Part shown: in pieces, positions 1-8,330 of the stretch
How the letters are laid out: every line of letters starts with the position of its first letter
How positions within the stretch are numbered: position 1 is the first letter of the stretch
NCBI GenBank assembly: GCA_045597205.1
Contig: JAZODT010000073.1
Coordinates: 1 to 49,459 of the forward strand
Direction of reading: 5' to 3'
Length of the DNA: 49,459 nucleotides
Source of the DNA: UMGS755 sp045597205
GTDB lineage: Bacteria; Bacillota; Clostridia; UBA1381; UBA9506
Notes under the pieces: model-generated
The model's input: the letters and a program-made list of their open reading frames with translations, nothing else
Databases searched by the model: none
Told to the model about the DNA's origin: nothing
Program-made: the position numbers and the translations under genes

Positions 1-1
1 T

Positions 2-1567
2 GAATATTTTGTACATGGTGCTCTTTGTATTTCCTATTCCGGTCAATGTTTAATGAGCAGCATTTTAGGCGGTCGCAGCGGTAACCGTGGGGGTTGTGCC
101 CAACCCTGCCGTTTGCCCTATACGTTGTTAAAAGATGGTAAACCGGTTACAGAAACTTTGCCACTTTTGTGCCCTAAAGATTTGTGCCTGGCAGATAGGG
201 TGAAAGAACTCAAGGCATTGGGTGTGGCTTCACTAAAAATTGAGGGACGCATGAAAAGCCCTGAATATGTGGCGATGGTTACACAGATATATAAACAGGC
301 CACTCTTGGTGAGGTGTCAGAACAAGATGTTAAGAGTATGCTAAAATTTTTCTCACGGGGTGGCTCCTGCCATGGATATTTTGATGGGTGTACTTATGGA
401 AAGATGATGGATACGGCGGGGGGTAACAAAATTGCCGGCACATTGCCTAAATTGGAAGGACAAAAAAAAGTCCAGCCCTTACAACTTGCATTTATGGCAA
501 AGGTTGGTGCGCCTTTAAAACTTTCAGCACAATTACAAAATGGCACAGGCGTTTCGGTTTGTGGTGAATTGTGTCAGCAGGCTCATACCCGCCCCACAGA
601 AAAAAACCGGATAGAAGAACAACTTGCCAAATTAGGCGGCACATCCTTTTATGCTGAACGTGTTGTGGTGGAATCTGATTCTGATGCTATGGTGCCCATT
701 AAAGACATAAACGCCCTGCGGCGTCAAGCGGTGGAACAACTGGAACACAAGATAACAGAAAGCTTTCGCCGCCAGATAAAAACGGCAAAATTAACTAAAG
801 CGTGTGTCAATCCAAGACAAAGCGTAATCCCGGGATTGTGTGCAGAGGTGTTGACAGAAGAACAATTGCAGGCAGCGAAAGATATGGGCATTGAACGCAT
901 TTACCTTGCCGGCAACTTGCTTAAAAAGGCAGAAAAAGTAAAGGAAGCAGTATGGTTATTGCCACCCTTTACCAAAGAACTAGGCCCGTTTTCAGAACTT
1001 GAAAAAGAGTCGGTTTGCATTCAAAATATTGGTCAGTTGACAAAAATGGCGGGCAGAGAAATTACAGCCGGACAACGGTTGAATATTACAAATAGCCAAA
1101 GCATTGCATGGCTTGAAGAACGTGGTGTTCGTCGGTTTGTATTGTCACCGGAATTGAATTTAAAAGGCTTAGAGACTTTGCTTGCCGAAACAGAGGCCTG
1201 CACAGAAGTGATCGGTTACGGTCGATTACCGTTAATGCTTTTAGAAAACTGCGTTATTAAAAGTGCTTATGGATGTGTGTGTGACCAGGGTAATTTTGCT
1301 TTATTAGACAGAAAAAATGAAATGTTTCCCATTTTGCCAAGACATTGCGGCAATGTGATTTATAATTCCAAGCCGGTTTATATGGCGGATAGGATAGCTG
1401 ATCTCAAAAAATTAAAAATTAGTGATATTAGATTGTGTTTCACCCTTGAAAATTATGAAACTTGTTGTATAATAATAAGGGAATATCAAGAGGCTTTGAA
1501 AGGAAATCTTCCGAAGCCGCCTGCGGGTGGTTTTACCCGGGGGCATTATTACCGTGGCATGCAATAA
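2..1567 (+). CDS. U32 family peptidase / RNA hydroxylase, 5' truncated by window edge
   Basis: The reading frame is open from base 2, so the N-terminus lies outside the window; about 521 residues are visible. The first residues carry the U32 signature (E-x-F-x-H-G-A-x-C with G-x-C shortly after), then a Cys-rich RGGCAQPCR stretch. A long insert around residues 160-330 is consistent with the DUF3656-type middle domain, and the C-terminus has a DIRLCFT segment usual in this family. Family knowledge: characterised U32 proteins such as RlhA and TrhO/TrhP-type enzymes act in rRNA or tRNA hydroxylation, while others were described as collagenases; the substrate here cannot be told from sequence. 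It is the first visible gene of a plus-strand run into the cell-shape operon. Confidence 0.85.
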   Translation, partial: EYFVHGALCISYSGQCLMSSILGGRSGNRGGCAQPCRLPYTLLKDGKPVTETLPLLCPKDLCLADRVKELKALGVASLKIEGRMKSPEYVAMVTQIYKQATLGEVSEQDVKSMLKFFSRGGSCHGYFDGCTYGKMMDTAGGNKIAGTLPKLEGQKKVQPLQLAFMAKVGAPLKLSAQLQNGTGVSVCGELCQQAHTRPTEKNRIEEQLAKLGGTSFYAERVVVESDSDAMVPIKDINALRRQAVEQLEHKITESFRRQIKTAKLTKACVNPRQSVIPGLCAEVLTEEQLQAAKDMGIERIYLAGNLLKKAEKVKEAVWLLPPFTKELGPFSELEKESVCIQNIGQLTKMAGREITAGQRLNITNSQSIAWLEERGVRRFVLSPELNLKGLETLLAETEACTEVIGYGRLPLMLLENCVIKSAYGCVCDQGNFALLDRKNEMFPILPRHCGNVIYNSKPVYMADRIADLKKLKISDIRLCFTLENYETCCIIIREYQEALKGNLPKPPAGGFTRGHYYRGMQ

Positions 1568-1582
1568 ACAGGAGGGAAAGCT

Positions 1583-1621
1583 GTGAATCCTGTGGTGGAT
1601 TGTAACAGCCTTGTGGCATGA
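1583..1621 (+). CDS. possible 12-codon leader peptide coupled to the next gene
   Basis: A GTG codon at 1583 sits 6 nt after a strong GGAGGG site (1571-1576) and opens a 12-codon frame whose TGA overlaps the ATG of the next gene (ATGA at 1618). The next gene has no good ribosome binding site of its own, so the leader may bring ribosomes to it by translational coupling. This is inferred only from the RBS placement and the overlap; no homology is claimed. Confidence 0.25.
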   Translation: MNPVVDCNSLVA

Positions 1622-1989
1622 TGACGAAATGGGATAAAGTGATTTTTATAATACTTATCATCGCCTCGCTGGCCGGCTTGTTGCTGCAAGGCAGTTTCTT
1701 TGCAGAAAGACAAGGCTTGCAAGCAGTGGTGGAAGTTGACGGTGCGTTATACGGTCGATATTCTTTAGAAGAAAAAAATGGCAAGACTCTTGCAATCACA
1801 ACAGAATTTGGTTATAATAAAATAGTAATTGAAAATGGTTGTGTTCGGGTGACAGAATCAACCTGTCCCGATCAATTAGAAATTCTGACAGGTGAAATTC
1901 GAAAGAGTGGCGAAATGCTGGTTTGTTTACCCAATCGTCTGGTTGTTCGGATTGAGGGCGAAGGGAGCGTTGATGGTGTCGTTTATTAA
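1618..1989 (+). CDS. NusG domain II-containing protein
   Basis: The 123-aa protein has one N-terminal membrane segment (about residues 8-26) followed by a compact beta-rich domain. The motif VTESTCPDQ and the LVCLPNRLVVRI ending are typical of the NusG_II (DUF1312) family found beside Gx transporter genes in Clostridia. The domain should face outside the cell; its function is unknown. It overlaps the next gene by 17 nt, which suggests coupled translation with the membrane protein that follows. Confidence 0.8.
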   Translation: MMTKWDKVIFIILIIASLAGLLLQGSFFAERQGLQAVVEVDGALYGRYSLEEKNGKTLAITTEFGYNKIVIENGCVRVTESTCPDQLEILTGEIRKSGEMLVCLPNRLVVRIEGEGSVDGVVY

Positions 1990-2482
1990 AAAAACGGGAG
2001 CAAAACGAATTGCTTTTGCCGGCATTTTGGTTTCCATTGGGTTGGTTTTGCATTACCTAGAAAGTCTAATGCCTATTTTTCAAATTATCCCGAGTGGCAA
2101 ATTGGGTCTTGCTAACATTGTTACGCTGTTGGCCTTTGCCTGGTTTGGACCCGGTTTTGCCTTGTTGGTGGGGATACTTCGTTGTGTGTTGAGTAGCCTT
2201 TTTTCAGGGGCAGTTACCATGATTTTATATAGCGGTGCAGGAACTGTTTTAAGTGTACTTTTTATGGCAGGTGCTAAAAAAATAGTCCCTCATGCTATCA
2301 GCGCGGTGGGGCGGAGCATGTTAGGTGCTTTTGCTTTTAACGTGGGTCAGGTTTTGGTTTGCGCCTTGGTGCTGGAAAATATATATGTATTTTCTTATCT
2401 GCCGCCACTTACTGTTTTGGCGGCTGTTTGTGGATTGCTTACAGGCATAGCAGCCAAACGAACAGAAAAGATTTTATATTGA
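1973..2482 (+). CDS. Gx transporter family protein (HepS1-like membrane protein)
   Basis: A 169-aa, very hydrophobic protein with five or so membrane segments. The motif PSGKLGLANIVTL is characteristic of the Gx transporter family, formerly annotated as heptaprenyl diphosphate synthase component I and related to ECF-type S components. The start is placed at ATG 1973 because AAGGGAG lies at 1961-1967; the frame is open further upstream, but that part overlaps the NusG_II gene. The pairing NusG_II-Gx transporter is common in Clostridia and suggests a joint membrane function. The substrate is unknown. Confidence 0.8.
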   Translation: MVSFIKKTGAKRIAFAGILVSIGLVLHYLESLMPIFQIIPSGKLGLANIVTLLAFAWFGPGFALLVGILRCVLSSLFSGAVTMILYSGAGTVLSVLFMAGAKKIVPHAISAVGRSMLGAFAFNVGQVLVCALVLENIYVFSYLPPLTVLAAVCGLLTGIAAKRTEKILY

Positions 2483-2495
2483 TTAGGAGTTTATC

Positions 2496-3119
2496 ATGAA
2501 TCAGGCAAGAATTAAATTGCCGCCCTCTGTGCATATTGTGCTGGCTTCCGGTTCGCCCAGAAGGCGGGAACTGTTAGAACAGATTGGTTTGCCATTTTCG
2601 GTGGTGCCTTCTTGTGCAGATGAAACCATTCCGCCGGGTTTAACACCTCATTTGGCGGTGCAAAGTCTTTCTTTGTTAAAAGCAGCCGATGTAGCAAAAA
2701 AACAACAAGATGATGCACTGATTATTGGTGCTGATACCATTGTGGTATTAGAAGATGAAATCCTAACAAAGCCGCAGGATGCACAAGATGCAGCCAACAT
2801 GTTAAGGCGCTTATCCGGCAAGCGGCACAGTGTGCTCACAGGCCTAACGGTATTTCGCAGAAAAGATGGTAAAAGTGTGAGTGTAACCGAAGAAACAGCG
2901 GTTTATTTTAAAGAATTAACAGAGCAAGAAATCGCTTCTTATATCAATTCTAAAGAACCCTTAGACAAAGCCGGCGCTTACGGCATTCAGGGTTTGGGCG
3001 GTTTGTGGATTGATAAAATTGATGGCGATTATTATAATGTGGTGGGTTTGCCACTTTCAAGATTGGGCAAGCTACTACATGAAGAATTTGAAATTGAATT
3101 AATTTGGGAGGTTGTATAA
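2496..3119 (+). CDS. maf: Maf-like nucleotide pyrophosphatase (septum formation inhibitor)
   Basis: The protein is 207 aa. The N-terminal LASGSPRRRELL motif is the Maf nucleotide-binding signature, followed by VVPSCADE, the GADTIVV catalytic segment and the KAGAYGIQG motif. Maf proteins hydrolyse dTTP, UTP or modified nucleoside triphosphates to monophosphates and are linked to cell division arrest. A short N-terminal extension precedes the usual start. The TAA stop directly abuts the ATG of mreB, so the two are co-transcribed; maf next to mreB is a common arrangement in Bacillota. Confidence 0.95.
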   Translation: MNQARIKLPPSVHIVLASGSPRRRELLEQIGLPFSVVPSCADETIPPGLTPHLAVQSLSLLKAADVAKKQQDDALIIGADTIVVLEDEILTKPQDAQDAANMLRRLSGKRHSVLTGLTVFRRKDGKSVSVTEETAVYFKELTEQEIASYINSKEPLDKAGAYGIQGLGGLWIDKIDGDYYNVVGLPLSRLGKLLHEEFEIELIWEVV

Positions 3120-4142
3120 ATGTCATTAGCAAAGGATATTGGTATTGATTTAGGAACAGCAAACACTTTGGTTTATTTAAAGGGTAAGGGAATTATTCTC
3201 CGCGAACCCTCAGTTGTGGCTGTGAACAAAAGTGAAGGTAAAATTTTAAAGGTGGGTAATGAAGCAAAAGAAATGATTGGCCGTACCCCCGGTAATGTGG
3301 TGGCTATTCGTCCTTTGAAAGACGGTGTAATTGCTGATTTTGCCAGCACACAGGCTATGCTTAAATATTTTATTAAAAAAGCATACCCATCTTCTTTCTT
3401 TAAACCCACGGTTGTGGTTTGTATTCCTTTTGGGGTAACTGAAGTTGAGCGTCGCGCTGTAGAAGAATCGGTTTTATCTGCCGGCGGTAAAAACGCTTAT
3501 CTGATTGAAGAACCTATGGCGGCAGCCATCGGTGCCGGCTTGCCGGTATCTGAACCCACCGGCAGTATGGTTGTTGATATTGGTGGTGGCACTACCGAAG
3601 TGGCCGTTATCTCTTACGGTGGTATTGTTGCCAGCCAGTCTTTACGCATTGCCGGTGATGAACTGGATGACGACATTGTGGATTATATTAAAAAAGAATA
3701 TAATTTGATGATTGGTGAGCGCACTGCAGAAGAAATTAAATTTGGTATTGGGTCTGCTTATGAATATGAAAACGAGGGCACCATTGAAGTAAAAGGTCGT
3801 GACTTGATTTCTGGTCTGCCCAGAACCGTAGCTTTAACCAGCCGTGAAATCCGCGGTGCCTTATCCGAATCTATTTTTGCCATTGTGGATGCGATTAAAA
3901 ACACGCTGGAAAAAACACCGCCGGAATTGGCGGCTGACGTTATGAACCGCGGTATTACTTTAACTGGTGGCGGTGCACTGATTCGCGGTTTGGATGTTTT
4001 AATTGCCGAAGAAACGGGCATTCCCGTATATGTGGCAGACAACGCATTGGATTGCGTGGCATTGGGTACAGGCCTGGCGCTTTCTGCTTTAGAAAAAGCA
4101 GGTCAAGGCATTTTAAGTAATCGTGGCAGACGCTGGAGATAA
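3120..4142 (+). CDS. mreB: Rod shape-determining protein MreB
   Basis: This 340-aa protein has the expected length for MreB. It shows the actin-fold phosphate-1 motif GIDLGTANTLVY near the N-terminus, the phosphate-2 motif VVDIGGGTTEVAV in the middle, and an adenosine motif with TGGGALIRGLD near the C-terminus. MreB polymerises under the membrane and guides lateral wall synthesis with MreC, MreD, RodA and PBP2. The gene starts directly after the maf stop (RBS GGGAGG inside maf) and leads the mreBCD-PBP2 run, implying a rod-shaped host. Confidence 0.97.
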   Translation: MSLAKDIGIDLGTANTLVYLKGKGIILREPSVVAVNKSEGKILKVGNEAKEMIGRTPGNVVAIRPLKDGVIADFASTQAMLKYFIKKAYPSSFFKPTVVVCIPFGVTEVERRAVEESVLSAGGKNAYLIEEPMAAAIGAGLPVSEPTGSMVVDIGGGTTEVAVISYGGIVASQSLRIAGDELDDDIVDYIKKEYNLMIGERTAEEIKFGIGSAYEYENEGTIEVKGRDLISGLPRTVALTSREIRGALSESIFAIVDAIKNTLEKTPPELAADVMNRGITLTGGGALIRGLDVLIAEETGIPVYVADNALDCVALGTGLALSALEKAGQGILSNRGRRWR

Positions 4143-4174
4143 ATTAAAGTAAAAAAATATAGGGAGGGGAGAGC

Positions 4175-4999
4175 ATGGAACGAAAAGGTAAATTGCGTAT
4201 TGTCGTTTTAATTATTACCATTGTGATTTTTGTTTTGATGGGCATTTCTTTTGCCGTGCAAGGCTCTTCTCCCTCAGGCAGTATTTTGGGAACAGTACTG
4301 AGTCCGGTGCAACAGTTGTTTTCTCGTATGGGGAACAGTGTGGGCGGATTTTTTGGTTTTATCGGTGATATGAAAGATTTTCAGCAGGAAAATCTGGAAC
4401 TGAAAGAGCAGGTGGATGCTTTATCACAACAGGTGCGCGAACTAGAAGACTATAAAGATGAAAATGAACGCTTGCGCCAGCTTCTTGCCTTAAAAACCAA
4501 CACGCAAGATATGGATATGGTGGGGTGTGAGATTATTGCTAAAGATCCGGGCAACTGGTTTCATACCTTCACAGTAGATAAAGGCAGTCATGATGGCATT
4601 CAAGTTGATGATTCTGTTGTTTCTGGTCAAGGCCTTGTGGGCAAGGTTACAGAGGTTGGGCCTAACTGGGCAAAGGTACTGACAATTATTGACAGTAATA
4701 GTTCTGTTGGCGCTATGATTAGCCGCACGCAGGATTTTGCTATTATCGATGGCGAACTTTCTTTAGCAGACAAGGGCCAATGCAAACTGAATTACATTAC
4801 TCAGGATTCCAGCCTTGTGGTGGTGGGAGATGCAGTTGTAACGTCTGGCTTGGGTGGTGTATATCCCGCAGGCCTTTTAATTGGTACCGTTTCTGAAATT
4901 AAAAGTGATGCTTTGGGTTATTCTCAATATGCCATTATCGATACTTCTGTTGACTTTGAAAGGATCCGGGAAGTTATGATCATCCGGAAAAATGGATAA
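4175..4999 (+). CDS. mreC: Rod shape-determining protein MreC
   Basis: The 274-aa protein has an N-terminal membrane anchor (residues about 7-28), a coiled coil (about 65-110, with repeated Q/E/L heptads) and a C-terminal beta-rich domain with the usual VVSGQGLVGKV and VVTSGLGGVYPAGL motifs. MreC is the extracytoplasmic scaffold that links MreB filaments to penicillin-binding proteins. A GGGAGGGGAG ribosome site precedes the ATG. Its last 8 nt overlap mreD. Confidence 0.95.
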   Translation: MERKGKLRIVVLIITIVIFVLMGISFAVQGSSPSGSILGTVLSPVQQLFSRMGNSVGGFFGFIGDMKDFQQENLELKEQVDALSQQVRELEDYKDENERLRQLLALKTNTQDMDMVGCEIIAKDPGNWFHTFTVDKGSHDGIQVDDSVVSGQGLVGKVTEVGPNWAKVLTIIDSNSSVGAMISRTQDFAIIDGELSLADKGQCKLNYITQDSSLVVVGDAVVTSGLGGVYPAGLLIGTVSEIKSDALGYSQYAIIDTSVDFERIREVMIIRKNG

Positions 5000-5522
5000 A
5001 ATGATGAATCAGTTTAAACAAACCAGACCGGTACTTACCTGGCTGTTTACAGCCATTTTAATCGTGTTAACCGCAACACTTCAAACTACGGTTATTCGTG
5101 GTCTTGAAGTGTTTCGTGTCATCCCCAATCTTTTGTTTATTGTTGTGGTTTCTTATGGCATTTTGCATGATGATTACAGTTCATTAATTGTGGGTGCTGT
5201 TTGTGGCTTAATTTTAGATGTGCTTGGTGGCCGGGTGGTGGGCATTAATACATTACTTTGTACTTATGTGGCATATTTATGCTTATTAATTAGTGATAAT
5301 TTGTTTAACAACAATGCCTTTGTTGCTATGGTTTTTGTTCTTCTTTTATCTATTCCTTATGAGGTATTAACCTATTTGTTTTACTTTGTTATTTGGGGCA
5401 AAGGTTCTTTGTGGTATGCTGTTTTTCACAAAATTTTACCCATCACCATTTATAATTTTCTTTTTACATTGCTCCTTTATCCCATTGTTAAAAAAGTCAC
5501 GGGGCAAACAGAAGTGTACTAG
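4992..5522 (+). CDS. mreD: Rod shape-determining protein MreD
   Basis: This is a 176-aa integral membrane protein with about five hydrophobic segments. Weak sequence motifs such as PNLLFIVVVSYG and the GAVCGLILDVLGG stretch match the MreD family, and the position between mreC and PBP2 is diagnostic. It overlaps mreC by 8 nt, which indicates translational coupling. MreD completes the elongasome membrane complex. Confidence 0.93.
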   Translation: MDKMMNQFKQTRPVLTWLFTAILIVLTATLQTTVIRGLEVFRVIPNLLFIVVVSYGILHDDYSSLIVGAVCGLILDVLGGRVVGINTLLCTYVAYLCLLISDNLFNNNAFVAMVFVLLLSIPYEVLTYLFYFVIWGKGSLWYAVFHKILPITIYNFLFTLLLYPIVKKVTGQTEVY

Positions 5523-5584
5523 TAACGATTACTGTAATGGCAACGTTTTTACGCTGTTTTTTGTATCCTAAAGGGGGTCAGAAC

Positions 5585-7645
5585 ATGGAAAACCAACAAT
5601 TGAAAAAACGATGCACCATTCTCTATGTTCTGGTCGTATTGTTAGCCTTAGTTGCTGTGGGGCGGCTATTTTATTTGCAGATTATTGAAGGTGCGAACTA
5701 TCGGGCTATTTCGGATAGTCGTTTGGCAAGAAACATTCCTATCAAGGCTCCCCGCGGAGAAATATTAGACCGCTATGGTCGCGCTTTGGTAACCAATCGT
5801 GAGGGTTATACGGTTGCAATTGCGAAAATTAACGATGATAAACAAGCACTCAACCAAGTGATTTTAAATATGGCCAACCTTTTTTTAGAAAAAGGATTGG
5901 CCTATGAGGATTCTTTGCCCATCAGTAAAGAAGCGCCTTTTTCTTTTCAGTTTACAGGCAATGATGAAGAAGCACAGTTAAAAGCAAAGCAAACCTTTTT
6001 ATCTGATAAAAAATATCCGGCGGATATTACACCAGAGGGTGTTCTTCAAAAATATAAACAAAAATATGCCATGAGTGATGAATATTCCCTTGAAGAATTA
6101 CGTATGATCGCCGGTGTTCGTTATGAGATGGAAAAACGTAATTTTTCTTCTAACAATGCCTATGTTTTTGCACAGGATGTGGATATTGAAACCATTACCA
6201 CCATTAAAGAAAAACGGGAACAGTTTTTTTGTGTAACGGTGTATAGCGAACCGATTCGTCAGTATGCGGGCGGTTCTTTGGCGGCACACATTTTGGGTCG
6301 TGTAGGTATCATTAATCCCGAAGAGTATGCTGAGCTGAAAGACGAAAACTATGGCATGAATGATTATTTGGGCAAAGAAGGGGCCGAAAAGGCTTTTGAA
6401 AAATATTTAAAAGGAACAGATGGAACCAACAGTATTGAGAGAAAAATCCGTGAAGGCGAAACCGAGGTTGTTTATTCCCGTGACCCTGTACCGGGTAATT
6501 CTGTTATGCTTACCATTGATATGGACCTGCAATGGACAGCAGAAAAATCTTTACAGGATAACATTCAGCGAATTGCGGCCAATAGTGCCTATGGCAGTGG
6601 TCATGATGCCTGTGCCGGTGCAGCCGTTGCAGTAGATTTAAACACCGGTGAGGTGCTGGCGATTGCATCTTATCCTACTTATGATCCTGAGCGGTTCTAT
6701 GAAGATTATAATTCTCTTTTAAATAATCCCAACCGGCCAATGTTTAACCGAGCTTTAAACGGAATTTATGAACCTGGTTCAACCTTTAAATTGTGTACGG
6801 CGTTGGCGGCGCTTGAGACAGGTGTTGTTACACCGGCAGAACAAATGAAAACCACAGGCGTTTATAATTATTTAGGCCATGACTTTATGTGCCATATCTA
6901 TCGCAGTAGCGGTGGTAACCATGGCACCATTAACATTTCACAGGCCATTCAGTATTCTTGTAACCATTTCTTTTATGAAATGGGACGACGAACCGGCATT
7001 GAAACCATTGATGAATATGCAGCCAAGTTGGGCTTGGGAGAATATACCGGTATAGAACTGGCTGGTGAGGAAAAAGGGCAAATTGCCGGGCCGGAACTGC
7101 GTGAAAAAACCGGTCGTGAGTGGTATCCCGGTGACGTACTACAGGCGGCCATTGGTCAGTCGGACAATTTATTTACTCCCTTGCAAATGGCAAATTATGT
7201 TGCAACCCTTGCCAATGGCGGCACAAATTATGAATTGCATTTGCTCAAGGCAGTTAAATCGAATACAGATAATACAATTATTTATGAAAATGAACCCAAA
7301 GTTAAAAATACAATTTCGGTTAAAGAAGAAAATATAAAAGCTGTTTTAGCCGGCATGCAATTGGCAACGTCAGAAGGTACGGCCAGTGCGGCATTTGCCG
7401 ATTTTCCTTTTAAAACGGGAGGTAAAACCGGCAGCGCACAAGTGTCTCGTGGCTCCAGTAACGGCATTTATGTTGGCTATGCTCCTTATGATAATCCTCA
7501 GATTGCTGTGGCAGTGGTGATAGAACACGGCGGCGGTGGCGGCAATGCTTCTTATATAGCCAGAGATATTTTTTGGGAGTATTTCTTTGGTGGGACAGGC
7601 ACAGAGAAGGCATCGATCACGCCGGAGAATACATGGCTGCCCTAA
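5585..7645 (+). CDS. mrdA: Penicillin-binding protein 2 (elongasome transpeptidase)
   Basis: The 686-aa protein has an N-terminal anchor (about residues 10-30), a PBP dimerisation domain with the APRGEILDRYGR motif, and a class B transpeptidase domain. The active-site triad is visible: STFK with Ser near 399, SCN near 458 and KTG near 614. The start is set at ATG 5585 because AAAGGGGG lies 8 nt upstream; the open frame reaches 5537 without an RBS. PBP2 cross-links peptidoglycan during elongation and needs a RodA partner, which is not in this window. It ends the mre operon, just before the hairpin at 7680. Confidence 0.95.
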   Translation: MENQQLKKRCTILYVLVVLLALVAVGRLFYLQIIEGANYRAISDSRLARNIPIKAPRGEILDRYGRALVTNREGYTVAIAKINDDKQALNQVILNMANLFLEKGLAYEDSLPISKEAPFSFQFTGNDEEAQLKAKQTFLSDKKYPADITPEGVLQKYKQKYAMSDEYSLEELRMIAGVRYEMEKRNFSSNNAYVFAQDVDIETITTIKEKREQFFCVTVYSEPIRQYAGGSLAAHILGRVGIINPEEYAELKDENYGMNDYLGKEGAEKAFEKYLKGTDGTNSIERKIREGETEVVYSRDPVPGNSVMLTIDMDLQWTAEKSLQDNIQRIAANSAYGSGHDACAGAAVAVDLNTGEVLAIASYPTYDPERFYEDYNSLLNNPNRPMFNRALNGIYEPGSTFKLCTALAALETGVVTPAEQMKTTGVYNYLGHDFMCHIYRSSGGNHGTINISQAIQYSCNHFFYEMGRRTGIETIDEYAAKLGLGEYTGIELAGEEKGQIAGPELREKTGREWYPGDVLQAAIGQSDNLFTPLQMANYVATLANGGTNYELHLLKAVKSNTDNTIIYENEPKVKNTISVKEENIKAVLAGMQLATSEGTASAAFADFPFKTGGKTGSAQVSRGSSNGIYVGYAPYDNPQIAVAVVIEHGGGGGNASYIARDIFWEYFFGGTGTEKASITPENTWLP

Positions 7646-7809
7646 CTAAAAGAGTAACAAGGTTTATATATGATTCAATGACTGTAATGGTATATATGTT
7701 CATTACAGTCGTTTTTATATGTATTTTATGTGAATTTTTTATAAAAATATATAGACAGAAGAAACAAAATATGGTACAATATACTTACTTTAAATATGAC
7801 AATAAATAA
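7633..7809 (+). CDS. possible 58-aa membrane peptide, doubtful
   Basis: The frame starts at ATG 7633, 13 nt before the PBP2 stop, with GGAG 5 nt upstream. It predicts one hydrophobic segment followed by a basic, polar tail. However, the operon terminator hairpin (7680-7716) and the mgsA promoter (7752-7780) both lie inside it, and T-rich terminator DNA translates into hydrophobic residues by default. I consider it probably not a gene. Confidence 0.2.
   Translation: MAALTKRVTRFIYDSMTVMVYMFITVVFICILCEFFIKIYRQKKQNMVQYTYFKYDNK
7680..7716 (+). terminator. Rho-independent terminator of the mre-PBP2 operon
   Basis: A perfect 10-bp stem, GACTGTAATG pairing with CATTACAGTC, has an 11-nt loop and is followed by GTTTTTAT. 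It lies 35 nt after the PBP2 stop and before the mgsA promoter. Confidence 0.85.
7752..7780 (+). promoter_or_regulatory. sigma-A promoter of mgsA
   Basis: A -35 box TAGACA and a -10 box TACAAT are 17 nt apart, with a TG just upstream of the -10 box. The predicted transcript starts about 60 nt before the mgsA start codon. Confidence 0.75.
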
Positions 7810-7849
7810 CACAATATAAAACCTATGATGGGGGAAAGGAAAGCAAACA

Positions 7850-8254
7850 ATGAATATTGCACTGATTGCACATGATAAGAAAAAAGAGTTAATGGTTCAG
7901 TTTTGCATTGCTTATAAAGGCATTTTAGAAAAGCATACGCTGTGTGCTACAGGCACAACCGGTGGTTTGGTTCAAGAAGCAACCGGTCTTGATATTCATC
8001 GTTTTTTGTCCGGTCCTCAGGGAGGCGACCAGCAAATTGGCGCCCGCATTGCCTATAATGAAATTGATTTGGTGTTATTTTTCAGAGACCCGCTAACAGC
8101 ACAGCCTCATGAACCGGATGTTGCAGCGCTGTTCCGCCTTTGCGATGTACACAACGTGCCCTTAGCAACCAATGTGGCAACGGCAGAGGTTTTGGTACAC
8201 GGTTTAGACCGTGGTGACCTTGACTGGCGGGATATTGTCAATCCTAAATCTTAA
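7850..8254 (+). CDS. mgsA: Methylglyoxal synthase
   Basis: The 134-aa protein matches the family length. It begins NIALIAHDKKK and carries the CATGTTGG phosphate-binding loop, the SGPQGGDQQIGARI active-site segment and the RDPLTAQPHEPD motif. The enzyme converts dihydroxyacetone phosphate to methylglyoxal plus phosphate, a bypass of lower glycolysis that relieves sugar-phosphate stress. It is monocistronic, framed by its own promoter and terminator. Confidence 0.96.
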   Translation: MNIALIAHDKKKELMVQFCIAYKGILEKHTLCATGTTGGLVQEATGLDIHRFLSGPQGGDQQIGARIAYNEIDLVLFFRDPLTAQPHEPDVAALFRLCDVHNVPLATNVATAEVLVHGLDRGDLDWRDIVNPKS

Positions 8255-8269
8255 TGTAGGCTATTTTTT

Positions 8270-8302
8270 GCACTCTGTTGCCCCGCGGCAGAGTGCTTTT
8301 TT
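8270..8302 (+). terminator. Terminator of mgsA
   Basis: The hairpin GCACTCTG/CAGAGTGC extends inward to about 12 pairs with a tight loop and is followed by TTTTTT. It lies 15 nt after the mgsA stop. Confidence 0.85.
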
Positions 8303-8330
8303 AGATGTTAAACGATAAACGGAGGCAAGT

